Notes: a model not told the origin generated them from the sequence alone. A stretch of 64,000 nucleotides of DNA from Chryseobacterium aquifrigidense (GCF_006716485.1 NZ_VFPD01000003.1:296957-360956), one strand, 5' to 3'; shown: positions 15,490 to 24,101, numbered from the stretch's first letter. Made by a program: numbers and translations.

Positions 15490-16560
15490 TTATCTCAGTT
15501 CCAGGGAATTAAAAATTTCTTGTTTTAAAGGATTTTTTGACCAGTCTTCCCACACTGCTGTGTATGGATTATAACCACATTTTAGCGGTTTTGACCTATT
15601 GATACCTTTTATGTCTTTTAGGGCATTTTCAGTGTATGCCCTGCAGTCTGTGCAGACATAACGGAACTCACAGTCTTTGCAAATTTCAATTTGGTCTTTG
15701 GTAAGGTTCCAGTATTTTTTGAAATCAGGTTGATTAACTGCATCTTCAAGACTGTGTTTATGGATGTTTCCAAAGCTTTCACTCATAAGCGGACAGTTTT
15801 TGATGTCACCGTTTCTGTCAATGCCTATCTTTTTATACAGGCAGGAGTTGTGGTTAACGGCTTCGATCACCTTAGTAATATTGGTGTTGAAATACCTCAG
15901 TTCCACTTTTCCACACGCCGATATCTTCAGGTCATCTTTTACAAAGTGTAATGAGAATCGATATTCATCTTTAGCTTTGAACGGAGGTTTGGGACTATTA
16001 TAAAAAATGAGACTGTATATTCTGACCGTATTTTGTTGAAGAGCCTGTATAAAAGAAAGGTTGACTTCCTGATGAAACGGAGAGAAAATTTCTATTCCTG
16101 ATATCACAGAGGTTTTAAAAATTTCATCAATTTCTATACAATCTTTTAACGGTAAAGGTTTCAAGCTGTATATCACCAAATGCCTAATCCCAAGATTTTC
16201 TATTGACGGATAGATCTTCTTTATAATCCCGATATCTTCCATTTCGATAAAGAGATTAGTGATAGCACTTGGTTCGTGATATTCATAAGAAAGAGGGGGA
16301 AAGTTCCTATCCCAATCACTCTCGGTAATAAAACCATATTCCTTTTCCAACAGAAGATTGATGTAGTTCTGAACAATTTCTTTAGATTCTTCATCATAAC
16401 TTGTCATCATGGCTTCAATAGAATTGGTTTTCAGTTCTACTATAATCTCGTATAGCTCCAGCGGATACAGTTCCGATACATTTCTCTGTAGATCCGAAAT
16501 GAGAACTCTGCTGGCTCCTTTGGTGATGAGGATTGCTGAGAATAGATTGAAGTATTTCAT
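15490..16560 (-). CDS. gwsS: Grasp-with-spasm SPASM-domain peptide maturase
   Basis: Matches in layout the SPASM partner of grasp-with-spasm peptide systems. The C-terminal domain carries cysteines C240, C256, C294, C297, C303, C306 and C328 (ICKDCEFRYVCTDC and KCGYNP), typical SPASM auxiliary-cluster ligands; C216 may be an eighth. The N-terminal 230 residues have no CxxxCxxC, and the first cysteine is C141, so the radical-SAM chemistry motif is absent. This fits an Fe-S scaffold or substrate-recognition role next to the ATP-grasp enzyme rather than a full radical-SAM enzyme. It is the last gene of the operon, 40 bases after the second lipoprotein gene. Length is 356 aa. Confidence 0.8.
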   Translation of the reverse strand: MKYFNLFSAILITKGASRVLISDLQRNVSELYPLELYEIIVELKTNSIEAMMTSYDEESKEIVQNYINLLLEKEYGFITESDWDRNFPPLSYEYHEPSAITNLFIEMEDIGIIKKIYPSIENLGIRHLVIYSLKPLPLKDCIEIDEIFKTSVISGIEIFSPFHQEVNLSFIQALQQNTVRIYSLIFYNSPKPPFKAKDEYRFSLHFVKDDLKISACGKVELRYFNTNITKVIEAVNHNSCLYKKIGIDRNGDIKNCPLMSESFGNIHKHSLEDAVNQPDFKKYWNLTKDQIEICKDCEFRYVCTDCRAYTENALKDIKGINRSKPLKCGYNPYTAVWEDWSKNPLKQEIFNSLELR

Positions 16561-16600
16561 AACTATGTGAAGTTTGACAAATGAGCTGAAATTATAAATG

Positions 16601-17521
16601 TCATTTTTTCTTTGAATTATTCTTTAAAAATTCTTTTGTTATTTTTCTCCTAATTTTAAGACTTTGTAGGCCGATAAGTTTTCTATTGTAATTAATATTC
16701 ACAGTATCTTCTATAATTTCTTCATCAGTACTTTTTACACCATATACAGGCTTTAAATGATTAACCTGAACATGTCTTTCTATCATTTCTACATAATCCC
16801 TTGGTGGTAGATCACCGGATTTTACATAGTCTAATAGTTTGGTTTTGAAATACTCATAGTCTTCTATTTGTGCCATATGATTTAAATAAATCAACATTGG
16901 CATAAAAACACCATCATCTGTTTCAAGTCCTATTTTTTGCATTGATGGGTAGCCATAGTTTGCTAATGTCCACTTTAGTAATGAAGCATTTTTTCTAAAA
17001 TTATTTAGTGATTGTTGACCAGTTATTGAATCCTTAACCTGATCTCTGATAAATGCAATTCTAAAAGAATCAATAAGTTGCTTGTTTAACGAATTTTTCC
17101 ATTCTATTACCTTCTGTTCTACTGCAATACTATCAATACCATATTTTTTATATAGTTTAAAAAAATCTGTATCTTCTCGTTTGAACCTCCAATATGGAGC
17201 AACTAAGCGTATAAGTTTATTTAGACTTTTTTTTCCTCCAAAATTTTTATTGTATTTATCTGAAAACTTAATATAGTTTTCGTATTCTTCCATTCTTTCA
17301 TCATTTCGTGGCTCAAAATTTAGGAATACTCTTTTAAATTTTTTTATAGCAGTAAGAGTATCATTTTTCATTCTGTAGATACTGTCAATTGAATTTATCT
17401 TATTATAATATAAAATATAACTTCGATTTTTGCAGGCACAAAGAAATAGAAAAAGAATAGGGAAAACTATATACATTAAATTAATATTCTTATTTTGAGT
17501 TTTTATATTAAAATATCTCAT
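16601..17521 (-). CDS. Second DUF6624-like lipoprotein of the peptide locus
   Basis: The N-terminus has a hydrophobic stretch ending in LCACK, consistent with lipidation at C30 (or C28). The remainder parallels the protein encoded at 18596-19456: both share ILYYNKINSIDSIYRM-like, FGGKKSLNKLI and IRDQ segments and a YGYPSMQKIG block. That block corresponds to the GWP-x-vG region I recall for DUF6624. The C-terminal part is more degenerate than in its paralogue. It starts with an ATGA overlap to the 60-aa gene, which supports the start at 17521; a shorter start at 17476 is possible. Function unknown; expected on the periplasmic side or outer membrane. Confidence 0.7.
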   Translation of the reverse strand: MRYFNIKTQNKNINLMYIVFPILFLFLCACKNRSYILYYNKINSIDSIYRMKNDTLTAIKKFKRVFLNFEPRNDERMEEYENYIKFSDKYNKNFGGKKSLNKLIRLVAPYWRFKREDTDFFKLYKKYGIDSIAVEQKVIEWKNSLNKQLIDSFRIAFIRDQVKDSITGQQSLNNFRKNASLLKWTLANYGYPSMQKIGLETDDGVFMPMLIYLNHMAQIEDYEYFKTKLLDYVKSGDLPPRDYVEMIERHVQVNHLKPVYGVKSTDEEIIEDTVNINYNRKLIGLQSLKIRRKITKEFLKNNSKKK

Positions 17522-17700
17522 AATAATCTTACAAGAGGTTTTGTAGGTTTCATTGTCATCAAATAATCGGTTTGATATTGTATAGCAATAACATAATTAA
17601 TCTTATGGCTATCTTGAATTTCAGCTGAAGCATCTCTGAAATTTTCTATATACTTTAGAGTTAGAGGTAACTTATTTCGTTCTTTGTATTTCTTTTTCAT
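17518..17700 (-). CDS. 60-residue protein of unknown function inside the peptide locus
   Basis: A basic N-terminus (MKKKYKERNK) is followed by a mixed region and the end KPLVRLL. It has no signal peptide, GG motif or cysteines, so it does not look like a second precursor of the same type. It overlaps the ATP-grasp stop and the lipoprotein start by ATGA on each side, which argues strongly that it is translated. It could be a leader-binding or scaffold peptide for the ligase, but that is speculation. Confidence 0.65.
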   Translation of the reverse strand: MKKKYKERNKLPLTLKYIENFRDASAEIQDSHKINYVIAIQYQTDYLMTMKPTKPLVRLL

Positions 17701-18599
17701 AAATATTCTGCTATTTCTTTTTCCAGTGTGTAATTACAAATTGCGGATAATCCTAAAAAGTGACCAACCGGGTTGATTTCTAAGAAATAAAAATCATTTT
17801 TGGCTTTTATAAAATCGAGTGAACCACAGTTGATATCAAGTTCTTGCATAAGGATATGTATTTTTTCTTCAATCTCTCTTGGAAGATTATATCTAACATT
17901 CCGATTCGGAACTTCGTGATTATATTTTCTATGATCAAGTTGAGTCTTCTTATCATTTTGAGAAAAAATAGCAGTAGCCCAGATTTTGCCATGAAGATAA
18001 AAGGCCCGCACTTCAAAATCTTTTTCAATCATTTCCTGAAAAAAGGTAATAAAGAAATTTTCCCTTTCCTTTTCTGTAATAAGTGAAGTATACAAAATAC
18101 CTTCAGAAAAGCCACCTACAGATTTTAGTATTATACTCTCAGCAATAGATTTAGTAATAGTTTTATTCACAATTAGTTGGTCTGTGTTTTCTGCTAAGTA
18201 GTATTTCGGGACTTTCAAACCTATGTTTTTGGCCTGTTCAAGTACCAGAAGTTTATTTAAATGGCTGTTGCTTTGTTTATTAATATGTCTTTTTGTTTCA
18301 AGCATTTTTATTACATAATCTTCAAGCCAATATTGAGTTTCATTCATGTAAGAATTAATGGAAGGGTTGTCATATTCTTTTCTCATAAATTGTAACCCTA
18401 CTCTTCGATACCAAACACTGGTAATATCTTCAATGAAAAAACGATTTCTTTGACTTTGTAAAAGGAGTTTGTTTTGATATACTTTTATTTCAAAAATGTC
18501 ATCTTCATGTACACGAATAAAAGCTTTATCCAATGCTTTGAGCCACTTAATGACTTCATTTGTTGTTGTTTCCTGATTAGCGGAAAGAATAAGAATCAT
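17697..18599 (-). CDS. gwsG: Grasp-with-spasm ATP-grasp peptide maturase
   Basis: An ATP-grasp ligase of the MvdC/MvdD-like group that would form ester or amide links between acidic and hydroxyl or amine side chains of the precursor, making a graspetide-type product. Landmarks in its 300 aa are SVWYRRVG (61-68), K159 in the ILKSVGGFSEG loop, EVRAFYLHGKIWATA (196-210), and the metal-binding end LDFIKAKNDFYFLEINPVG, with D262, E274 and N276. It overlaps the upstream lipoprotein stop and the downstream 60-aa gene start by 4 bases each, so all are one operon. Confidence 0.87.
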   Translation of the reverse strand: MILILSANQETTTNEVIKWLKALDKAFIRVHEDDIFEIKVYQNKLLLQSQRNRFFIEDITSVWYRRVGLQFMRKEYDNPSINSYMNETQYWLEDYVIKMLETKRHINKQSNSHLNKLLVLEQAKNIGLKVPKYYLAENTDQLIVNKTITKSIAESIILKSVGGFSEGILYTSLITEKERENFFITFFQEMIEKDFEVRAFYLHGKIWATAIFSQNDKKTQLDHRKYNHEVPNRNVRYNLPREIEEKIHILMQELDINCGSLDFIKAKNDFYFLEINPVGHFLGLSAICNYTLEKEIAEYL

Positions 18600-19456
18600 T
18601 TTTTCTTAGATTTATCTTTTCTGATTTTAGATGAATGTTTAATACTGGGAAGACCAATACTTTTACGGTTGTGGTTAATCCGGACAGAATCCAGATTATT
18701 GTTCCGTAAGCTGTACCGTACAGCAGTATTTCTATAGTAATCATAGGTATCAGACATTAAGGCATATTCTTGAGGAGAACAATGGCCTGATTTTACATAC
18801 TCGAATATTTTTTTTCTGAATTCAGGATATTTTTTTGAGCCAATCATATGGCTCAACAACGTAGGCATAGCTATGAAAACGTCATTGTTTCCAAACTTAC
18901 CTATTTTTTGCCCATCAGGAAACCCATAATGTTCAAATGTCCAGAAAAAAAGATCTGCATTTTTTTCAATATTCTTATTTACAAGGGCTATATTTTCAGG
19001 TCTTCCTTCCTGATCACGGATCATTGCAATACTAAAGGAGTCTACGAGTCTTTTATTCAGGTTTTTTTTCCAGTCGGCTACTTTTTGGTTGACTTCCAGG
19101 CTGTCTATTCCATATTTCCTGCAGAGCGGATAAAGTTTCTTATAGGCATTACGATAAGGAGCAATCAATGTAATAAGTTTGTATAGACTCTTTTTTCCAC
19201 CAAAGTTTTTATGGTACTGATCTGCAAGTTTAATGTAGGTTTTGTATTCTTCACTAAGCTCCTGGTTTTTAGGTTCATACTTCTGAAACAATTTTTTGAA
19301 TTTTTTTATGGCTTTTTCAGGTTTATTAGCCATTCGGTAAATACTGTCAATTTCATTTACTTTGTTGTAATAAGTAATGTAATTAACTTTCCGATTTTTA
19401 CATGATAAGGCAGAAATCAAAATAAATAACAGGATGTAATAAGTGTATTGTTTCAT
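18596..19456 (-). CDS. DUF6624-like lipoprotein of the peptide locus
   Basis: The signal sequence ends in a lipobox (ISALSC, lipidated Cys19). The start at 19456 is chosen because it gives a normal lipoprotein signal; the frame is open to 19549 but that part lies near the precursor gene and has no signal features. The body contains AMIRDQEGRPEN, YGFPDGQKIG, a following LLSHM segment and SPQEYALMSDTYDYY. This series resembles DUF6624 (DQ-x2-R, GWP-vG, Q-H, ALLTDR) as I remember it. It is paralogous to the protein at 16601-17521. Its position next to the precursor suggests a role in export, immunity or processing. Confidence 0.7.
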   Translation of the reverse strand: MKQYTYYILLFILISALSCKNRKVNYITYYNKVNEIDSIYRMANKPEKAIKKFKKLFQKYEPKNQELSEEYKTYIKLADQYHKNFGGKKSLYKLITLIAPYRNAYKKLYPLCRKYGIDSLEVNQKVADWKKNLNKRLVDSFSIAMIRDQEGRPENIALVNKNIEKNADLFFWTFEHYGFPDGQKIGKFGNNDVFIAMPTLLSHMIGSKKYPEFRKKIFEYVKSGHCSPQEYALMSDTYDYYRNTAVRYSLRNNNLDSVRINHNRKSIGLPSIKHSSKIRKDKSKKK

Positions 19457-19521
19457 AAGCTTATAAAGTTTTTGAAAGTTAACTTTGAAGAGTAAAAAAG
19501 GAGGGCTTTGCCCTCCATAAA

Positions 19522-19731
19522 TTAGTCTGCTGTTAATGTTGGGTTGCATACAGTAATTCTACCTATATATGTACCTCCTGAGCCTGTATAGGTATCATAT
19601 TCCTCACAGCCTTCTCCAACAGAAATGTTAGATTTAACATTATAGGTGCCTCCTTGAATTGTTTTAAGATTTTTCAGTTTTTTGTTTTCCAAAGAAGAGA
19701 AGCCTCTCTTCATTCCATTTAATTTTTTCAT
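19522..19731 (-). CDS. gwsA: Precursor peptide of the grasp-with-spasm system
   Basis: A 69-aa peptide with a leader typical of this class: KLNGMKRGFSSLENKKL, then KNLKTIQGG. The double glycine at 27-28 is a likely cleavage site. The 41-residue core has Glu40, Glu43, Glu44 and Asp46 near Thr/Ser residues (T47, T49, S51, T54) and two cysteines (C42, C62), so acid-to-hydroxyl crosslinks by the ATP-grasp enzyme are plausible. It is the first gene of the locus. An internal Met7 could serve as an alternative start. No C39-peptidase exporter lies nearby. Confidence 0.82.
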   Translation of the reverse strand: MKKLNGMKRGFSSLENKKLKNLKTIQGGTYNVKSNISVGEGCEEYDTYTGSGGTYIGRITVCNPTLTAD

Positions 19732-20286
19732 GTGTGTAATTTTTAATTGTTTTTATATAAATCATTTGTGTCAAATTAACCCTGACCTGGGTGAATAATT
19801 CTACCTATTTATCATGCACTGTACACTTGCATTTTAAATTTGAAGAATATATTTCATCAACGTTGATGGGATAAAACTATAAATATTTAGATCCCTTTGT
19901 AGGGATAAAATGTGTAAATGATTTGTATTTTGCTTTGTGTACAAATGCAAATTTTACTCTGAATGGGAGCTGGGCTTTGGTGAAATATCTGGAATACGAA
20001 AAAGTATAAATTACATATTAACCAAAAAAAGAAAACCACAGGCTTTAACAGGAGGTTGTACGGTAATATTTTCTATTGTACAATACCGGAAAATAAGTGA
20101 TTTAAGCCTGGAAATAAGATATTGAATTACTTGTTTTGGACACTATTTGTATGCTTCTTGTGATTTGTTTGTTTTAAAATCCAGTTTTTTAATCCGAAAA
20201 TAGTGTAAGCATCTTATCAATTTTTGTAGAAAACCTTGGGTTTTTAAAATTTGGAGACGAACAAATGAACCTCCGATAGTAAAAAT
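19732..20286. other. Non-coding stretch upstream of the peptide locus
   Basis: About 550 bases without a convincing gene. On the minus strand TTAATTTG (19772-19779) is one mismatch from the -7 box, 40 bases before the precursor ATG, and next to it lies a weak dyad ACCC-N6-GGGT (19778-19791). A 62-codon plus-strand frame at 19937-20125 has no recognisable features and is not called. The rest is AT-rich, and the precursor promoter most likely sits here. Confidence 0.4.
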
Positions 20287-20317
20287 AAAGCTTTTCAACA
20301 TGAGGTTAAAAAGCTTT
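20287..20317 (-). terminator. Terminator of the TPR/HTH regulator gene
   Basis: A hairpin built on AAGCTTTT/AAAAAGCTT, with GTT/AAC pairs around a short loop. On the minus strand it is followed by TTTATTTTTAC. It lies 32 bases past the stop at 20349. Confidence 0.65.
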
Positions 20318-20348
20318 TAATTTGAAATAGAAATAAAATAGGAGTTGT

Positions 20349-22199
20349 TTACTCAGAAAATACTCCCTGGAAAAAAGATTCTAAGGCGGTATTTTCATCC
20401 AGTCCGAATTTCTTTTTCAGGCGGTATTTGGTCATTCTTACACTCTTGGGTTCTACATTGAGGAGATTGGCAATTTGTTTTGTATCCATTCCCAGGTAGA
20501 TATAAGCGCAGTATTTCAAATCCAGAGGAGTGAGTTTTTGCTGGGCTTTCTCACTGATACTTTTAAAGAAATCAGGATGCAGTTCCTGAATGGTGAATCT
20601 GATCTTTTCGAAATCATTATCAACACGGTTTTCTCCCTTTACCACCTGATGGATATTAATATCTGTATCCGAAAGCCGGGTTTGAAGCTGCTCTAGTACT
20701 TTATTTTTATGCTGAATATGAAGGTGGCTGGCTAAGACTTCACTTTGGAGTTTTTGCTGCTGAAGGGTAAGAAGTTCCTGCTCTGCCTTTAATCTGGCCT
20801 GTTCTTCCTCCTGAAGTTTAATCTGCATTTCTGCTTCATGCTTTTCTGTATCAAGCTTATTTTCTCTTTCTATAGAATACCGCAGCTTAAAATGATAAGA
20901 ACGGAACATAAAGAATGCTCCAATCAATCCGATAATTCCCAGCCCGATATAAAGGAGTTTTTCTTTTTTTAAACTAGCCGTTTTTTCAGTAAGAGATCTG
21001 AGTTCAGATTCTTTTTTTTGAGACTGATACTGAGCTTCCAATCTTTTGGAGGCTTCAGCCTGGCTTTCATCAAAGAGAAGATTGCTGTATTCTGTTACTT
21101 TTGTCTCGTACTCATAAGCTTTCTGGTAGTTTTTCTGTTTTGCATACAGCTCTGCAAGATTTTTTACCACATTGATCATCACACGGTAATAAACAGGCTG
21201 CTGGGTAAGAAGAATCTGTTCTGCTTTTAAAAGATACTGCTCCGATAAAGCATCATTTCTGTCCCGTGAAGCCAGACTGCTCAAAACACCAAGCGCACCT
21301 GCCTGCATACTCTGATTAAGAGTCGTGTGCTGGGTAAGGGTCAGGATTTCGTGTGCGTTATTCTGAATTTCCTCGCGAATTTCCGGAGTCATAACCGGAT
21401 AGCCCAGATAATAGTTTATAAGATTCAGCAATGCCATTGCGTGTACATGGGCTGAGACATGACCGGGAAATTGATAATACAGGCCAACAGCTTTCTTGCA
21501 CATCTCTATGACGGGTTTCAGATCTTGTAAGTTTCCACTTTTCTCATATTGAAAGGAGTAGCAGACAGCCAGTGCCGAATAGGTAGAACTGAGTAAATTT
21601 TTGTTTCCCGCTTTTTCAGCAAGTTCTATGGATTTTTTGGCATATTTGGTGGCATTCTCAGCATCGTTCCACTCCGTATAAATTCCATAAAGAAGATAAT
21701 TGAGCTTTGCGTTTAATAAGATTTCAGAAGGTTGTTTTTCAACGATCGGAAGAATTTTCTGAGTAAGCTTGATTGTATTTTCCAGTTCACCAAGAGCATT
21801 CCAGTAGGAGATATTCAGATAACTGGCATATAATTCGGCTGTTTTATTATTACTTTTCTGAACAATTTCATTGGCAAGATCGATGATAGGGGGAATTTTA
21901 TTATAGTCAGACTGGTTAAGCTTAATAATTCCTTTTTGGGTAAGGGCTTTTACTTCTTCTGCATAATTTTGTTCCTTTTTAGCCAGTTCCAGTTGTTGCT
22001 GTAAATATTTTTCGGCTGTAGCATATTGATCACTTACTCTGTAATATTCAGTAAGCTCATTGTAAATCCTGAACTTTTCTGCCGTTGAAATATGATCTTT
22101 GTTCAACTGGCTTTTAAGGCCATTAACAAGTGTATTCTGTGCGGGGTATAAGGTGCAGATAAAAAGTATACAATATAAAAGTGAGTACTTTAGTTTCAT
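20349..22199 (-). CDS. TPR-transmembrane-HTH regulator
   Basis: A 616-aa protein with four parts. First comes a signal-like N-terminus (start at 22199; a 5-codon longer start exists). An extracytoplasmic TPR-type helical region runs to about residue 380. One membrane span follows (around 412-430, LLYIGLGIIGLIGAFFMF). The cytosolic part holds a long Gln/Glu/Lys coiled coil and a LuxR-like helix-turn-helix at the C-terminus (LTPLDLKYCAYIYLGMDTKQIANLLNVEPKSV region). Bacteroidota have many such one-protein sensors. It lies divergent from nothing and directly upstream of the peptide locus on the same strand, so it may regulate it, but this is only proximity. Confidence 0.8.
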   Translation of the reverse strand: MKLKYSLLYCILFICTLYPAQNTLVNGLKSQLNKDHISTAEKFRIYNELTEYYRVSDQYATAEKYLQQQLELAKKEQNYAEEVKALTQKGIIKLNQSDYNKIPPIIDLANEIVQKSNNKTAELYASYLNISYWNALGELENTIKLTQKILPIVEKQPSEILLNAKLNYLLYGIYTEWNDAENATKYAKKSIELAEKAGNKNLLSSTYSALAVCYSFQYEKSGNLQDLKPVIEMCKKAVGLYYQFPGHVSAHVHAMALLNLINYYLGYPVMTPEIREEIQNNAHEILTLTQHTTLNQSMQAGALGVLSSLASRDRNDALSEQYLLKAEQILLTQQPVYYRVMINVVKNLAELYAKQKNYQKAYEYETKVTEYSNLLFDESQAEASKRLEAQYQSQKKESELRSLTEKTASLKKEKLLYIGLGIIGLIGAFFMFRSYHFKLRYSIERENKLDTEKHEAEMQIKLQEEEQARLKAEQELLTLQQQKLQSEVLASHLHIQHKNKVLEQLQTRLSDTDINIHQVVKGENRVDNDFEKIRFTIQELHPDFFKSISEKAQQKLTPLDLKYCAYIYLGMDTKQIANLLNVEPKSVRMTKYRLKKKFGLDENTALESFFQGVFSE

Positions 22200-22437
22200 A
22201 GGGTGAAAGTACAAAAATTGTAGACACCTGTCAATTCCCTACATAAAAAAGAAAAAATGGTATCAGGTTTTATTGTATTGAAAATCAGTGTTTTATTTGT
22301 TTTTGTAGACATTCTGTAGTCATGCGTGATCTGGGTTGAAGATATTTTGTAGTTGCAAAAAATAAGGCCGTGATGTTTTTCTGTTGCAATTTTGGATCAG
22401 AGAAAATCAAAGAATATTAATTTAAAATTTTACAGTT

Positions 22438-22758
22438 ATGGACAACAAAACATTATCAATTCTTTCTTACATCACTCTTATTGGATGGTTAATTTCCTTT
22501 GTTATGGGAAAAGAAAAGTCAAACGGCCTTTTAAAATACCATCTGAAACAATCATTAGGATTAATCCTTTTCTCTATTGTATTATCTATCATTCTTAATG
22601 TTCTGTTATTGATGACGAAAATTGGAATTCTGGGGATATTCGGTTTCATTCCTCTGATACTGATGATTACCGGAATTATTAATGCCGCCAATGATGTTGA
22701 AAAACCTTTACCATTGATCGGAAAAATGTTTGAAGATAAATTTTCTTTCATTGGATAG
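22438..22758 (+). CDS. DUF4870 small membrane protein
   Basis: A 106-aa protein with three hydrophobic segments (about 5-23, 38-58 and 62-84). The conserved N-terminal pattern LSYITLIGWLISFVMGKEK followed by LKYHLKQSLGL is characteristic of the DUF4870/Tic20-like group. Function is unknown. It starts behind an AT-rich leader with no close Shine-Dalgarno, as usual in this phylum. Confidence 0.8.
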   Translation: MDNKTLSILSYITLIGWLISFVMGKEKSNGLLKYHLKQSLGLILFSIVLSIILNVLLLMTKIGILGIFGFIPLILMITGIINAANDVEKPLPLIGKMFEDKFSFIG

Positions 22759-22936
22759 TGTCTGATGAGGAACCGATACAAAAGATCATTTTGAAGATAA
22801 TTAGATGAAGCCGATGTAAAATTCTTAAGATAAGATAGCTATAATCATGAAACTGGCTGGTCTTATGAAGAATACAATGTGCTGATTTGACAGGATAAAG
22901 GTAATTTTACCGCCCATTTTAAAAAAGGAAAGAAGT

Positions 22937-23470
22937 ATGGATTTTGAAATTTTGAAACAACAGATCGAAGACGCGGCCAGGAAAGCTTTTTTAGAAGTAT
23001 ATGAAAAGCATGGAGCAGAAGGAGTATACGGTTTTGCTTTGTACAGCGATGAGGGAGCCATGACGGTTTGTCCTGCTGCCAATACATTGAAAGTAATAGA
23101 GAATGCAGATGAAGATGATGCTCTTTATTATAAATATGAACCGGCAGAATGGACCTACGAAATGGAAGGAGCCGATAAAGAATTTGATCTCATCTGTACT
23201 CAATTGAGAGCAGAACTTAATAAACACGATGACGATGATCAATGGTTTGAGGGTTTTCAGACTAAGTTATATTCTACCTGTATTGAAGTGCTGGAGAAAC
23301 TTAAAAATGAGAACTTCTTCACGAAGATCACAGGCGAAGATATTTTCCTGATTTTCACGGTTTCAGATGATGAGTTTGAACCCAATGACATGAAAGATCT
23401 TATCGTCAGGCTGAATGATAATGAATACAAAAGTGAATATCTGAATTGGATGGCTACCTGGGGCAATTAA
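22937..23470 (+). CDS. DUF4303-like protein
   Basis: A 177-aa soluble, acidic protein. The order of segments (AARKAFLEVYEKHG, then YGFALYSDEGAMTVCPAANT, later YKYEPAEWTYE and a late FTVSDDEF) fits DUF4303 as I know it, a family common near SMI1/KNR4-type and polymorphic-toxin immunity proteins. No toxin gene is seen beside it, so an immunity role is not supported here. The flanking genes encode small membrane proteins. Confidence 0.7.
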   Translation: MDFEILKQQIEDAARKAFLEVYEKHGAEGVYGFALYSDEGAMTVCPAANTLKVIENADEDDALYYKYEPAEWTYEMEGADKEFDLICTQLRAELNKHDDDDQWFEGFQTKLYSTCIEVLEKLKNENFFTKITGEDIFLIFTVSDDEFEPNDMKDLIVRLNDNEYKSEYLNWMATWGN

Positions 23471-23621
23471 AAATATGAAGAATTAAAAAAACACTTTAAA
23501 TATATACATATGAAGCCCGATAAAATAATTGTCTCAGAAGCCTCTTATACACTACAATCTCTATAGATATTTTTATAGCAACACAATCTCAAACAAAATA
23601 TAAAGAACAATTACATTAATT

Positions 23622-24101
23622 ATGAACAACTATCAATTTTATAAACAGGAAGGAAACCAATATATTTTTAAAAATCAGCCGGTATTTGTATCCGTGCTGT
23701 GTATTATATTCCTGATCGTAGCAGCATTGCTCTTTAATAGCGTAAGAACTTTCAGTTATGTTATTATCGCTGTAGTAGTACTTATTATGATCAATTTTTT
23801 TACCAAGAAATTTATTATTGATATGGACCGGAAAACAATTACGGGGAAACATACCATTTTTGTTCCGGCAAGAACCTATCCCTTGGAGAACTTCAGAAAT
23901 TTCCATGTGCTGGCAACAAAATATATGGGATTTATTACTACCAATGTAGTGTTGTCTATGTATTTTGAAGTAGATGGGAAAGAAAAGCAGCTTACGATAG
24001 GTCAGGCGCTTACCCAGAAAGGAATTCAGAAAATGGTCAACGAGACAGAAGATATTATGAACCTTAATAATCCTGAGAATGGATATCAGAGACCGCTATA
24101 A
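23622..24101 (+). CDS. Hypothetical membrane protein (159 aa)
   Basis: Two adjacent hydrophobic segments near residues 22-60 (VFVSVLCIIFLIVAALLF and SYVIIAVVVLIMINFF) are followed by a cytosolic beta-rich domain of about 95 residues. No family is recognised. Its end overlaps the start of the next gene by 23 bases in another frame. The next protein has the same two-helix plus soluble-domain layout, so they may form a pair. Confidence 0.65.
   Translation: MNNYQFYKQEGNQYIFKNQPVFVSVLCIIFLIVAALLFNSVRTFSYVIIAVVVLIMINFFTKKFIIDMDRKTITGKHTIFVPARTYPLENFRNFHVLATKYMGFITTNVVLSMYFEVDGKEKQLTIGQALTQKGIQKMVNETEDIMNLNNPENGYQRPL

Noticed and set aside
15490..19731. Peptide locus considered as a lanthipeptide or thiopeptide cluster
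   Set aside because: No dehydratase, cyclase or YcaO enzyme is present; the ATP-grasp and SPASM proteins define another class.
19937..20125. 62-codon plus-strand frame upstream of the precursor gene
   Set aside because: No signal, domain or ribosome-entry feature, composition like the surrounding AT-rich spacer, and it would run through the likely promoter region.
22937..23470. DUF4303-like protein considered as a toxin immunity gene
   Set aside because: No toxin or effector gene is found within several kilobases.
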